Of a stretch of 64,000 nucleotides of DNA, positions 32,017 to 39,853 are shown piece by piece (position 1 is the stretch's first letter; every line of letters starts with the position of its first letter). The notes under the pieces are model-generated. The model worked only from the letters and a program-made list of their open reading frames with translations, made no database searches and was not told the DNA's origin. The stretch comes from Couchioplanes caeruleus (GTDB lineage Bacteria > Actinomycetota > Actinomycetes > Mycobacteriales > Micromonosporaceae). Made by a program: the position numbers and the translations under genes. The stretch lies in NCBI RefSeq assembly GCF_023499255.1, contig NZ_CP092183.1, forward strand, positions 379,501-443,500, written 5' to 3'.

Positions 32017-32850
32017 GTGGAGCTGTTGCACTCGGGCAAGGTCAGGGACGTCTACGCCGACGGGGACGACATCCTGCTGGTCGCCTCGGACCGGGTCTCG
32101 ATCTACGACGTGGTGCTGCCCACCGCCATCCCGGACAAGGGCAAGATCCTCACCCAGCTGTCGCTGTGGTGGTTCGACCAGCTCGCCGACGTCGTACCGA
32201 ACCACATCATCTCCGCGACCGACGTGCCCGCCGAGTGGGCCGGCCGGGCCGTGCGCTGCGAGCGGCTCGAGATGGTCATGGTCGAGTGCATCGCGCGGGG
32301 TTACCTGGCCGGGTCGGGGCTCAAGGAGTACGAGAAGGACGGGGCCGTCTCCGGCGTCGCGCTGCCGCCGGGGCTGATCGAGGGCTCGAAGCTGCCCGAG
32401 CCGGTCTTCACGCCCACGACGAAGGTCGCGCCGGGCGAGGGCCACGACGAGTTCATCACGTACGCGGAGGTCGAGACGTCGGTCGGCGCCGACGTGGCCG
32501 CCGAGCTGAAGCGGATCACGCTCGAGGTGTACCGGCGCGGGTCGGAGATCGCCGCGCGCAACGGCATCATCATCGCCGACACGAAGCTCGAGCTGGGCTT
32601 CGCCGGTGGCGTGCTGAAGCTGGGCGACGAGCTGCTGACGCCCGACTCGTCCCGGTTCTGGGCGGCCGACGAGTGGCAGCCCGGCGGCACGCAGCGCTAC
32701 CTGGACAAGCAGTTCCTGCGCGACTGGTCGGCGCAGTCCGACTGGGACCGGACCGCGCCCGGGCCGGAGATCCCCGACGAGGTCGTCGAGGCCACCCGCA
32801 ACCGCTACGTCGAGGTGTACGAGCGCCTGACCGGCAACCGCTGGAGCTGA
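32017..32850 (+). CDS. purC: PurC, SAICAR synthetase
   Basis: 277 aa from GTG with GGAGGG six bases upstream. It ligates aspartate to CAIR using ATP in purine synthesis. Family motifs: LHSGKVRDVYADGDDILLVA, SDRVSIYDVVLPTAIPDKG, ARGYLAGSGLKEY, and IADTKLELGF with DELLTPDSSRFW. Length is standard. No other pur genes lie within the window, as in many actinobacteria where purC is near but not in the main cluster. Confidence 0.96.
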   Translation: MELLHSGKVRDVYADGDDILLVASDRVSIYDVVLPTAIPDKGKILTQLSLWWFDQLADVVPNHIISATDVPAEWAGRAVRCERLEMVMVECIARGYLAGSGLKEYEKDGAVSGVALPPGLIEGSKLPEPVFTPTTKVAPGEGHDEFITYAEVETSVGADVAAELKRITLEVYRRGSEIAARNGIIIADTKLELGFAGGVLKLGDELLTPDSSRFWAADEWQPGGTQRYLDKQFLRDWSAQSDWDRTAPGPEIPDEVVEATRNRYVEVYERLTGNRWS

Positions 32851-32854
32851 GGCC

Positions 32855-33031
32855 TCAGGCGTCCCGGGTCTCCCCGGCGGGCGCCGAGTCCGGGGTGCGG
32901 GCGTCGTCATCCGTGGCGGCGTCGTCGTCACCCTGGATGCCGTGCGCCGCTTGGAGGGCGTCGTCGTTGCGGACGATGTCCGCCGCTTCCTCGGTGCTCA
33001 TCTGCGAGCCGTCGGTGTCCGGGTTCGTCAT
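32855..33031 (-). CDS. Small acidic protein, 58 aa
   Basis: 58 aa with AGGAT just before the ATG. The N-terminal half has a short helix (MSTEEAADIVRNDDALQAAH). The rest is Asp/Ala/Thr-rich and disordered. No family is recognised. It ends 4 bp after the convergent purC stop. The good ribosome site and even codon bias support it as a real gene. Confidence 0.6.
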   Translation of the reverse strand: MTNPDTDGSQMSTEEAADIVRNDDALQAAHGIQGDDDAATDDDARTPDSAPAGETRDA

Positions 33032-33059
33032 GCGATCCTCCTGAGGGTGCCGGCGGCGG

Positions 33060-33347
33060 TCAGAGCGAGGCGCCGGGGCGTCGGTGCCGTGCCGGGTCCG
33101 CGGCCCCGGCGTGCGGCTGTTGCCGGTGGCGCATGAGGTGGACGCCGTACGCGCCGCCGACCACCGCCATGATCGCGCCGGTCCAGCCGCCGAGCACGAT
33201 GCACATCGGTGCCAGCGTCCACAGGAGAACGGCGAGGACGAGCCGCGCCGTGCCGTGCGGGCTGTCGAGCTTGCGTATCCGGCGGATGAAGTCCGGATCC
33301 TCCGCGCGCAGTTGCGACACGATGGCGTCGAACGTGGGATCGGGCAC
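33060..33347 (-). CDS. DUF3040-like small membrane protein
   Basis: 95 aa from GTG with GGAGG seven bases upstream. A cytosolic N-terminus (FDAIVSQLRAEDPDFIRRIRKL) is followed by two hydrophobic helices (LVLAVLLWTLAPMCIVLGG and GAIMAVVGGAYGVHLM) and a basic tail. This is the layout of actinobacterial DUF3040 proteins, which are cell-envelope-associated with unknown role. It lies 28 bp upstream of the small acidic gene and may share its transcript. Confidence 0.7.
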   Translation of the reverse strand: MPDPTFDAIVSQLRAEDPDFIRRIRKLDSPHGTARLVLAVLLWTLAPMCIVLGGWTGAIMAVVGGAYGVHLMRHRQQPHAGAADPARHRRPGASL

Positions 33348-33417
33348 CGGGACCACCTCCACCAGCGGCGTGCCGACGCTCCCCTCTACCCGTCCGCAGT
33401 GATCCGAAACACAACGC

Positions 33418-34008
33418 TCACGCGAAACCGGCGATCTGGAAACCCAGGAAGCCGAGGAGAGCCAACGGTACGGCCACAGCCGCGCCCAGCCCCCGCCGCC
33501 GCCACGTCCGGCCGGCCAGCAGCACCACGGCCACCGCCAGCACCGCCTCGATGATCGCGGTGGCCGGCTCGTCCCGGCGTGCCAGCCGTACCGCCTCCGC
33601 GAGCAGCACCGCCGCGGGCAGCGCGACCCCGACGACGCCCCGCCATCCGCCGTCCCGGGCCCACGCCGCGGCGACGCCGAACACGGCACCGGCCAGGACG
33701 CCGAAGAACATCCACAGGAGCGCGGTCGACGCCCACAGGTTGGCGACGTCGTCGTGCTGGACGACCGTGGCCGTCAGGTAGTACACCGGCACCGCGACGA
33801 CCAGCATCACGATCGCCGCACCGACGGACCGGAGGACGCCCCCGCGCAGCCGGTACGCCATCGCGAAGGCGAGCACCGCCCACACGGCCGACGAGTTGGC
33901 GAGGTTCGCCCACGGGTACGGCAGCAGCTTCTGCGCGGCGAGGTCCACGGCACCCAGCGCGACGCCGCCGAGGAGCGGAACCGTCGCGTGGCGGTCAATC
34001 GTTGCCAT
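33418..34008 (-). CDS. DUF6518-like integral membrane protein
   Basis: 196 aa with about six membrane helices. Small-residue-rich segments start from PLLGGVALGAVDLAAQKLLPY. A polar loop ARDGGWRG and the motif DEPATAIIEAVLAVAVVLLA lie later. Function unknown. The ATG overlaps the last 14 bp of the EVE-like gene, so it belongs to the radical SAM operon. Confidence 0.75.
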   Translation of the reverse strand: MATIDRHATVPLLGGVALGAVDLAAQKLLPYPWANLANSSAVWAVLAFAMAYRLRGGVLRSVGAAIVMLVVAVPVYYLTATVVQHDDVANLWASTALLWMFFGVLAGAVFGVAAAWARDGGWRGVVGVALPAAVLLAEAVRLARRDEPATAIIEAVLAVAVVLLAGRTWRRRGLGAAVAVPLALLGFLGFQIAGFA

Positions 34009-34453
34009 CCACGTCCTTCAGGTGTTCGGCCCAGCGCAGGGCGAGGTGGGCGTCGGCGGGTGGGCGTACCTGCTGGCCCGAGGCGAAGATGTGGTTCCAG
34101 TGGTGCCCGGGCACGTCGTGCAGCAGCTCCGCGACGGGCAACCGGTCCCGAACCGGCAGCACCCGCTCCCACAGCACGTCGGCATAGTAGGTGACCCGGT
34201 CCGCCCGGCCGGCCCAGTGCGGCGCCGGGAAGATCACGCCGTCGGCGAGGCGGCCGCTCGCGATGATGCCCCGGGCGGTGTTCTGCCGGAGCAGGAAGAC
34301 GAGGTCGCCGGGGGCCGTACCCGATCGGCGCGAGCCGAAGCTCCACCGGCCGCGCACCCGGCGGCCGGCCGCGGTCGCCGCGATGTCGTTCTCGTGGTTG
34401 GTCCGGAAGTAGCCGGTGTCGCTTCCGTCCCAGGTGAGGATGAAGGTGCTCAC
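33995..34453 (-). CDS. EVE/PUA-like domain protein
   Basis: 152 aa from GTG overlapping the radical SAM stop (GTGA). Sequence features: FILTWDGSDTGYF at the start, RWSFGSRRSGTAPGDLVFLLRQ, GIIASGRL, a strand VTYYADVLWERVLPV, and WNHIFASGQQVRPPADAHL near the end. This resembles the N-terminal module found before HNH nucleases in modification-dependent restriction proteins, of the EVE/PUA-like type that reads modified bases. Here it stands alone without a nuclease. The modified-base role is inferred. Confidence 0.65.
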   Translation of the reverse strand: MSTFILTWDGSDTGYFRTNHENDIAATAAGRRVRGRWSFGSRRSGTAPGDLVFLLRQNTARGIIASGRLADGVIFPAPHWAGRADRVTYYADVLWERVLPVRDRLPVAELLHDVPGHHWNHIFASGQQVRPPADAHLALRWAEHLKDVDGND

Positions 34454-35547
34454 GCGTGGGCGCGCCTTTCCAGGTCCCCGGCGACACGGGCGCCGATGTG
34501 GTCGATGAGGCGGCGCAGGTCGGCGCAGTACACCGACGGATTGCGGAAGCCGCCGCCGGGCCGCCACCGGTGCGCATAGTGCCCGGCGCCGCAGATGTCG
34601 TGCACCGGGCAGCTCAGGCAGGACGCCGCCAGCGCGGTGAGCCCGGACTGCCGGGCGACGATCCCCGGATGCCGCGTGGCCGCGTCGAGGTCGTGGTCGA
34701 AGACGTTCAGCCCGGTCGCGGCGGCGCCCGGATACGTGGCCTTGAGCGAGTCGACCTGCTCGATCGTGCCGTCGGACTCGATGACCGCGACCGCCACCGG
34801 GCTCAGCCCCACCTGGTCGGAGCGGCTGGGTCCGCCGAGCACCAGGCTGATCACCTCCTCGAAGAGGCGGATGCCGGTCTCCCGGCGCGGGGCGTCGTAC
34901 CAGCGGTCGAAGACGGCGATCAGCCATTCCGCGGTGCCGGGTGCGGGCAGCGCCCCCCAGTGGGCGTGCGGCAGCAGCAGGTCGATCCTCGGCGGGCGGT
35001 GGTCCAGGAGGGATTCGTAGACCGCGACCGGGTCGGTCGCCGGATCGACGGTGCACAGGATCCCCGCGTACGCCGGGTGCCCGGCGAGCAGCCGCAGCGC
35101 CCGGTCGGCGAGGGCGTGGCTGCCCCGGCCGTCGCGGTGGCGCCGGTGCCGGTCGTGCTGCCCCGCGGGTCCGTCCAGGCTCACTCCGATGCGGACACCC
35201 AGGCCGGCCAGCGCATCGAGCATGCGGGCGTCGAGCAGGGCGCCGTTGGTCTGCGTGCTGAACCGGGCGGCCGGCACGACGCTCCGGAGGTCGCCGACCA
35301 GCCGGGTCAGCGACTCGCGGCCGGCGAGCAGCGGCTCACCGCCGTGCAGCACCACGTCGACGTGGTCGAGGCCGTGGCGGCTGACGTGCTCACCGATGCG
35401 GTACGCGGCTCTGCGCCAGACCTCCGGCGACATCGCGGGCGGACGGTCGCGCCAACTCTGGTCGGCGAGCTCGTAGACGTAGCAGTAGTCGCAGGCGAGG
35501 TTGCAGCGTTGGTGCACCTTCAACACGAACTCGCGGAAGGCCGGCAC
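34450..35547 (-). CDS. FxsB-family radical SAM/SPASM peptide maturase
   Basis: 365 aa from GTG. The cluster-binding motif C15-x3-C19-x2-C22 sits in KVHQRCNLACDYCYVYE, followed by VVLHGGEPLLAG and STQTNGALLD. The C-terminal SPASM-like region has CLSCPVHDICGAGHYAHRW and VYCADL. The opening FREFVLKVH and ADQSWRDRP are typical of FxsB enzymes, which form cyclophane crosslinks in peptides ending in F-x-S-x-x. I found no such precursor near it. It overlaps the EVE-like gene downstream. Confidence 0.87.
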   Translation of the reverse strand: MPAFREFVLKVHQRCNLACDYCYVYELADQSWRDRPPAMSPEVWRRAAYRIGEHVSRHGLDHVDVVLHGGEPLLAGRESLTRLVGDLRSVVPAARFSTQTNGALLDARMLDALAGLGVRIGVSLDGPAGQHDRHRRHRDGRGSHALADRALRLLAGHPAYAGILCTVDPATDPVAVYESLLDHRPPRIDLLLPHAHWGALPAPGTAEWLIAVFDRWYDAPRRETGIRLFEEVISLVLGGPSRSDQVGLSPVAVAVIESDGTIEQVDSLKATYPGAAATGLNVFDHDLDAATRHPGIVARQSGLTALAASCLSCPVHDICGAGHYAHRWRPGGGFRNPSVYCADLRRLIDHIGARVAGDLERRAHA

Positions 35548-35587
35548 GCCTCAAGTCTGCCTCACCCGCACGCGTACGGGCCGGACG

Positions 35588-35782
35588 CTAACGCTTGTCG
35601 AGGCTCAACTCGGGCTCGCGGCGGCGTGGCCAGGCCGCTTTGCTGCCGCAGGAGTCGCAGCTGAGCTGTTCGCCGCAGTGGGCGCACCAGTCGTTCGTGC
35701 GGCGCAGATACCAGCCGAGGGCGACCCCGGCGAGGAGGCTGGCGAGGCCGATGAGGGCGGCCAGCGCCACGGCGCCGGTCAC
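35588..35782 (-). CDS. Small zinc-ribbon membrane protein, 64 aa
   Basis: 64 aa from GTG overlapping the stop of the upstream gene (GTGA). One transmembrane helix (ALAALIGLASLLAGVALGWYL) leads into a cytosolic zinc ribbon: WCAHC and SCDSC give two CxxC knuckles. The charged tail ends LSLDKR. No family name. It lies 41 bp before the radical SAM gene and may be in the same transcript, but it lacks the F-x-S-x-x end expected of an FxsB substrate. Confidence 0.65.
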   Translation of the reverse strand: MTGAVALAALIGLASLLAGVALGWYLRRTNDWCAHCGEQLSCDSCGSKAAWPRRREPELSLDKR

Positions 35783-36105
35783 CGGTGCGGTCCGCCCATC
35801 GCCGAGGCGCCGTCGCCACCGAGGCGCGGCCGGCGGCAGGCGAGGCCGTTCGCCTGGCGGTGGTCCAGCGCCGGGTCCTCGTCGGCGCGGGAGGTCACGT
35901 ACGGGGCGGTGAAGGTGTCCACGCCCGTGCCGACGTGGGTGCCGGGCCGGTACGTGACGGTGACGGCGCGCGGTGACGCCGCCTCGATCACTCCGGCGCG
36001 CCAGCCGTCGCGGTACACCCACACGGGGTCCGCCTTGTGGTAGCTGTCGGCCGGCGCCACCTCCGCCGGATCTCGGTGCGGTGGGGCGATGGTCGGGGTC
36101 GACAT
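35779..36105 (-). CDS. Hypothetical protein, 108 aa
   Basis: 108 aa from the ATG opening STPTIAPPHRD. The middle has a small beta-barrel-like pattern (ADPVWVYRDGWRAGVIEAAS, AVTVTYRPGTHVGTGVDTF), similar to SH3-like folds. The C-terminus is disordered. Function unknown. It is translationally coupled to the zinc-ribbon gene and divergent from the XRE regulator. Confidence 0.6.
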   Translation of the reverse strand: MSTPTIAPPHRDPAEVAPADSYHKADPVWVYRDGWRAGVIEAASPRAVTVTYRPGTHVGTGVDTFTAPYVTSRADEDPALDHRQANGLACRRPRLGGDGASAMGGPHR

Positions 36106-36265
36106 CGAGAGCCTCCTGGATCCCGGGACTCGGGTCGTCGGTCGTCCACGGGGCGCCGGCCGGGCCGTGACAGCGAAAAACGTCATGCATATCAGCACGC
36201 TGTGTCAGCGACCAGGCAACCGCCTGTCAGCTATCATGCTCGGCATCCAGTGCGTTCGCAAGGCC

Positions 36266-36281
36266 GGATGCACGTGCATCC
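36266..36281. promoter_or_regulatory. Palindromic operator GGATGCACGTGCATCC
   Basis: Perfect 16-bp palindrome 143 bp upstream of the XRE GTG. Its 12-bp core ATGCACGTGCAT recurs at 37767-37778 upstream of the DUF397 gene. Likely the binding site of the XRE protein or a related regulator. Confidence 0.65.
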
Positions 36282-36308
36282 GTAGCGTGCGAGTGCGAGG
36301 GAAGGTAG

Positions 36309-36320
36309 CCGAACGTTCGG
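36309..36320. promoter_or_regulatory. Palindrome CCGAACGTTCGG
   Basis: Perfect 12-bp palindrome about 100 bp before the XRE start. Possible second operator; no repeat elsewhere was noticed. Confidence 0.4.
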
Positions 36321-36408
36321 TTTTCGACGGAGCGGCGGCACCCTTAGGATGCATTGGGCGACGGAGCTGCAACTTGCAGTTCTGGGGGACGAACCGGACG
36401 GGAGCGAC

Positions 36409-37299
36409 GTGACCACGGGTACGCAGGAGGACGGGCCGAACAGCGGCCCTACCGTGCTGCGCATCCTGCTCGGTGCGCAGCTGCGACGGCTCCGCGAGAC
36501 CAAGCAGATCAGCCGTGAGGACGCCGGCTACGAGATCCGCGCCTCCGGCTCGAAGATCAGCCGGATGGAGCTGGGCCGCGTCAGCTTCAAGGAGCGCGAC
36601 GTCGCGGACCTGCTCACGCTGTACGGCGTCAAGGACCCGGCCGAGCGCGAGGCGCTGCTGGGGCTGGCCCGGCAGGCCAACAACCCGGGCTGGTGGCACC
36701 ACTTCGGCGACATCATGCCGTCCTGGTTCCAGTCCTACCTGGGCCTGGAGGCGGCGGCCACGCTGATCCGGACGTACGAGATCCAGTTCGTGCCCGGCCT
36801 GTTGCAGACCCCGGCGTACGCCCGTGCCGTGATCATGCTCGGCCACGCGGGCGCCACGGCCGACGAGATCGACCGCCGCGTCGAGCTGCGTCGTCAGCGC
36901 CAGCAGCTGCTCAACCGGGTCGAGGCGCCGCAGCTGTGGGCGGTGATCGACGAGGCCGTCCTGCGCCGCCCGATCGGCGGGGTGGACGTGATGCGCGGCC
37001 AGATCGAGGCGCTGATCGAGGCGGCCAAGAAGCCCAACGTGCGCCTGCAGATCATCCCGTTCAACGCCGGCGGCCACGCCGCGGCGGGTGGACCCTTCGC
37101 GATCCTGCGGTTCCCGGAGCCGGAGCTGCCCGACGTGGTCTACGTCGAGCAGCTCACGAGCGCCATCTATCTGGACAAGCGGGACGACGTCGACCAGTAC
37201 GCGATCGCCATGGAGCGCGTCTGCATCGACGCCGAACCGCCCAGCCACACCCAGGAGATCCTCGGCAAGCTGTTGCACGAGGTCGGCCGGCTCACCTGA
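36409..37299 (+). CDS. XRE-family regulator with DUF5753
   Basis: 296 aa from GTG with GGGAG four bases upstream; an ATG at 36349 is an alternative. The N-terminal HTH (about 18-75; LRRLRETKQISREDAGYEI, SKISRMELG) precedes the long DUF5753 ligand-like domain: SYLGLEAAATLIRTYEIQFV PGLLQT, then ERRVELR-type and LRRPIGG segments. These WhiJ-like proteins pair with DUF397 proteins in morphological development of actinobacteria. The convergent gene encodes a DUF397 protein, and both have the same palindrome upstream. Confidence 0.9.
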   Translation: MTTGTQEDGPNSGPTVLRILLGAQLRRLRETKQISREDAGYEIRASGSKISRMELGRVSFKERDVADLLTLYGVKDPAEREALLGLARQANNPGWWHHFGDIMPSWFQSYLGLEAAATLIRTYEIQFVPGLLQTPAYARAVIMLGHAGATADEIDRRVELRRQRQQLLNRVEAPQLWAVIDEAVLRRPIGGVDVMRGQIEALIEAAKKPNVRLQIIPFNAGGHAAAGGPFAILRFPEPELPDVVYVEQLTSAIYLDKRDDVDQYAIAMERVCIDAEPPSHTQEILGKLLHEVGRLT

Positions 37300-37457
37300 C
37301 TCCCGGGTCCACACATCGCCCGGTGATCCACGGCAGGTGTGCCCGGCAGGCCCTGCCGTCCGGGCCACAGGGGCGGCACCGCTCCGGCCCCTGGGTTGCA
37401 TGGTGCTTACTCTATGTAATTAACCCCTGAGGGTGACACCCCCGTCGCGGGGCCGAT

Positions 37458-37694
37458 TCACCCGAGCAGGTGATCGAAGTCCCCGTCGCGGACGCCGCCG
37501 AGGAACGCCTCGATCTCCGCCGGCGCGTAGATCAGGGCCGGGCCCTCCGGGTCGCGGGAGTTCCGCATTGCGACGCTGCCGTCCGGCAGTGCGGCGCACT
37601 CGACGCAGTTGCCGCTCGGGTTGCTCCGGGCACTCTTTCGCCAGGTCACACCCTGCAGCTGCCCAGCGGGCATGCCGTTGAAAATGCGCGTCAT
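37458..37694 (-). CDS. DUF397 protein
   Basis: 78 aa. The DUF397 signature is GVTWRKSARSNPSGNCVECA followed by AMRNSRDPEGPALIYAP. These small proteins are genetically linked to XRE-DUF5753 regulators and antagonise them in the WhiJ-type system. It converges on its XRE partner. The palindrome ATGCACGTGCAT sits 73 bp upstream. Confidence 0.9.
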   Translation of the reverse strand: MTRIFNGMPAGQLQGVTWRKSARSNPSGNCVECAALPDGSVAMRNSRDPEGPALIYAPAEIEAFLGGVRDGDFDHLLG

Positions 37695-37766
37695 TACTAG
37701 GCTCCCTAACGGTGAGACCGGTCCGGGGACCGGCGATGTGTGTCCCGCCGGCTACCTGCTGTGCAG

Positions 37767-37778
37767 ATGCACGTGCAT
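37767..37778. promoter_or_regulatory. Second copy of operator ATGCACGTGCAT
   Basis: Perfect 12-bp palindrome, 73 bp upstream of the DUF397 ATG, identical to the core of the palindrome before the XRE gene. Confidence 0.65.
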
Positions 37779-37791
37779 TTGGCCTTGCGTT

Positions 37792-37807
37792 CTCACATGA
37801 TTGTGAG
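37792..37807. promoter_or_regulatory. Inverted repeat CTCACA-TGAT-TGTGAG
   Basis: Perfect 6-bp arms with a 4-bp centre between the DUF397 gene and the divergent small genes at 37944. Could be an operator for either. A further small hairpin, CCCACT-GAA-AGTGGG, lies at 37825-37839. Confidence 0.45.
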
Positions 37808-37943
37808 CATGATAACGCACGTACCCCACTGAAAGTGGGTCACGGAGGGTGACATCTTTGAGTGACGGGTCGGTCGCGGAAACGGCCGCTGCGGCCCTCG
37901 ACGCGAGGCTCTCTGGCGGGAGCGTCCGAGCGGGAGGAACACA

Positions 37944-38195
37944 ATGTCCGTACCCAACATCGGCCCGGAACCCTTCGAGACCAACGACATCGACGGTGTG
38001 GACACCCACCGGCGCGGCAACCCGGCGCCGGTCCTGCGCGACGAGAGGCTGACGGACTGCATGGAAGCAGCCACGACGCGCGCGACCACGGTGTCCCACC
38101 GGTTCGGCGGGGTGCGCTACGCCCTCACCCGGCACGACGGCGTGCTGCCGGACGCCGGCCCGGACGCCGGAGGTGATCCCGACGAGAGTCACTGA
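37944..38195 (+). CDS. Hypothetical protein, 83 aa
   Basis: 83 aa with GGGAGGA eight bases before the ATG. It has no hydrophobic segment and is rich in Asp, Arg and His. The central part reads RLTDCMEAATTRATTVSHRF then GVRYALTRHDGVLP; the ends are probably disordered. No family recognised. It overlaps the next gene by 23 bp and is divergent from DUF397. Confidence 0.6.
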   Translation: MSVPNIGPEPFETNDIDGVDTHRRGNPAPVLRDERLTDCMEAATTRATTVSHRFGGVRYALTRHDGVLPDAGPDAGGDPDESH

Positions 38196-38547
38196 ACACC
38201 TGCCCTGTGCCAGCCGGCGCCGCCCGGACGAGACGCTCGGGCGGCGCGCCTGGTCGCTGTCCTCCCCGATCCTGCGCCGGGGGCGGCTGCAGCTCAGCAT
38301 CGCGCGCTGGCCCGTACGCGTCTTCCAGGAACAGGACTACTGCTACGGCGTCGGCCCGCTGGCGCTGCGGGTCGCCCGCGTCGGCTGGACGTCGCCGGTG
38401 CCGTACGAGGGCGACACCTGGCTCGAGGTCGAGGGCACGGTGATCGACCGCCGGACCGGCGAGGAACGGCAGACCCGGCAGGTGCTCGTACGAGCGTGCA
38501 GACTTCCCGGACCACCGCACCGCAAGCGCCCACGGTTGCGGCCCTGA
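38173..38547 (+). CDS. Hypothetical protein, 124 aa
   Basis: 124 aa from a GTG inside the previous gene. A basic N-terminus is followed by strands (RLQLSIARWPVRVFQEQDYC, LALRVARVGWTSPVPYEGDTW, VEGTVIDRRTGEE) and a basic C-terminus. Function unknown. The start is uncertain because the only nearby ribosome-like site (GGAGG) touches the GTG. It may form a translationally coupled pair with the preceding gene. Confidence 0.5.
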   Translation: MIPTRVTEHLPCASRRRPDETLGRRAWSLSSPILRRGRLQLSIARWPVRVFQEQDYCYGVGPLALRVARVGWTSPVPYEGDTWLEVEGTVIDRRTGEERQTRQVLVRACRLPGPPHRKRPRLRP

Positions 38548-38591
38548 CAACGTCATAGAGAGTGAGCGGCGTCGCGCAGACGCCGTTCGAC

Positions 38592-38615
38592 GCGCGTCCC
38601 GGCAACGGGACGCGC
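38592..38615. terminator. Hairpin terminator between convergent genes
   Basis: GCGCGTCCCG-GCAA-CGGGACGCGC, perfect 10-bp stem. A second GC-rich hairpin (CCGCCCG/CGGGCGG) follows at once. Both lie between the 124-aa gene and the methyltransferase gene. Confidence 0.65.
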
Positions 38616-38709
38616 CGCCCGGATCCCGGCCGGGCGGTCCGGTTCCCCCGTGCTGGATCGCTCGGCCGGCCGGCCCGGCTGTCGCGCGACGGCCGACCCG
38701 GCACCACGC

Positions 38710-39537
38710 TTACGGCTTGCGAGCGACTCCGGCCCAGTAGTAGGCGGTCTCCGGCTCCACGTCCGCCGCGTCCGGGCGCCACGCCGACACCGGCACCAGG
38801 CCCGGCTCGAGCATCTCCCAGTCGCCGAAGAAGCGGGCCACCGCGTCCCTGGTGCGGGCCACCAACGTCATCCCCGCGTCCGTCGCCGCTGCCACGGCCT
38901 GCCCGACCGCCTCCGGGCTGAAGTCCGCCGTCGGGTGGGTGATCGCCAGAACGCTGCCGGACGGCATGGCGTCGCGGAGCCGGCCGACGAGGTCCCACGG
39001 GTCGTCCTCGTCCGCGAGGAGCATCAGGATGGCGATCAGCGTGAGGCCGACCGGCCGGGTGAGGTCGAGGGTCTCCTGCAGCACCGGCTGCTCGAGAATC
39101 TGCTCCGGGTGGCGGATGTCCGCGGAGATGTACTCCGAACGGCCCTGCTCGCTGCTGATCATCAGCGCGCGGGCGTGGACCAGCACGATCGGGTCGTTGT
39201 CCACGTAGACCACCCGGGTCTCCGGGGCGCTCCGCTGGGCGATCTCGTGCAGGTTGGGCCGGGTCGGGATGCCCGTGCCGATGTCGAGGAACTGCCGGAT
39301 ACCCTCCTGGCCGACCAGGTCGCGGGCGGCGCGGTGGACGAACTTGCGGTTCTCGGCGGCCATGGCGCGCATGCCCGGAATCGCCTTGAGCATCGCCTCG
39401 GCCACCGCCCGGTCGGCGGCGAAGTTGTCCTTGCCGCCCAGCCAGTAGTCGTAGATGCGGGCCGAGTGCGGGATGTTCGGGTTGACGCCGGGCGGCGCCA
39501 CCTCGACCGGCGCGGACGTCTCGCTGCCCTGTGTCAC
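38710..39537 (-). CDS. S-adenosyl methyltransferase, PF04672 type
   Basis: 275 aa from GTG with GGAGG nine bases upstream. Family marks: NIPHSARIYDYWLGGKDNFA (about 22-41), NRKFVHRAARDL, SAM motif FLDIGTGIPTRPNLHEIA and VVYVDNDPIV, then the C-terminal AYYWAGVARKP. This group is abundant in Streptomyces and Micromonosporaceae, often near XRE/DUF397 genes; its substrate is not known. It seems to be monocistronic. Confidence 0.92.
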   Translation of the reverse strand: MTQGSETSAPVEVAPPGVNPNIPHSARIYDYWLGGKDNFAADRAVAEAMLKAIPGMRAMAAENRKFVHRAARDLVGQEGIRQFLDIGTGIPTRPNLHEIAQRSAPETRVVYVDNDPIVLVHARALMISSEQGRSEYISADIRHPEQILEQPVLQETLDLTRPVGLTLIAILMLLADEDDPWDLVGRLRDAMPSGSVLAITHPTADFSPEAVGQAVAAATDAGMTLVARTRDAVARFFGDWEMLEPGLVPVSAWRPDAADVEPETAYYWAGVARKP

Positions 39538-39853
39538 TGTCGACCGCCTCCTGCTCAGGCCACCCCTGGCCGAAAAGGACACCGGCCGCCGTGGCCGGTC
39601 CCGTGCCGGCCGCGAGCGACCGGCCGGATCCCGCAGGGCCGCCCGGGCAGGGCCCGTCGCCACTCGAGGCCGGTCGCGAGCCCGCGCCGGTCGGGAGCCG
39701 TGGCCGCCAGCCTAGCCGCAGGAGTTGATCAAATTGAGTCGCGTCGCTCGATCGGACCGGCCGCTCGACAGAAGGGGCGGATGTCCGATCTAGCACGGAA
39801 AAACGGTGATCAGACCGCGTTCGCACCGTCCTGCTTGGACGGCTCGAGGATGA
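39538..39853. other. 316-bp intergenic region
   Basis: Upstream region of the methyltransferase gene, ending at the stop of the diguanylate cyclase gene. It contains short GC-rich inverted repeats (for example CCGGCC-N5-GGCCGG) but no credible gene or strong promoter that I can define. Confidence 0.45.

Larger units (their letters stand above)
36106..36408. other. 303-bp divergent control region
   Basis: It lies between the 108-aa hypothetical gene and the XRE regulator. It contains a 16-bp palindrome (36266-36281) and a 12-bp palindrome (36309-36320) listed separately. No further gene is seen. Confidence 0.6.

Noticed and set aside
35588..35782. The zinc-ribbon microprotein as the FxsB precursor peptide
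   Set aside because: It ends LSLDKR rather than F-x-S-x-x and has a membrane helix, so I list it only as a possible accessory.
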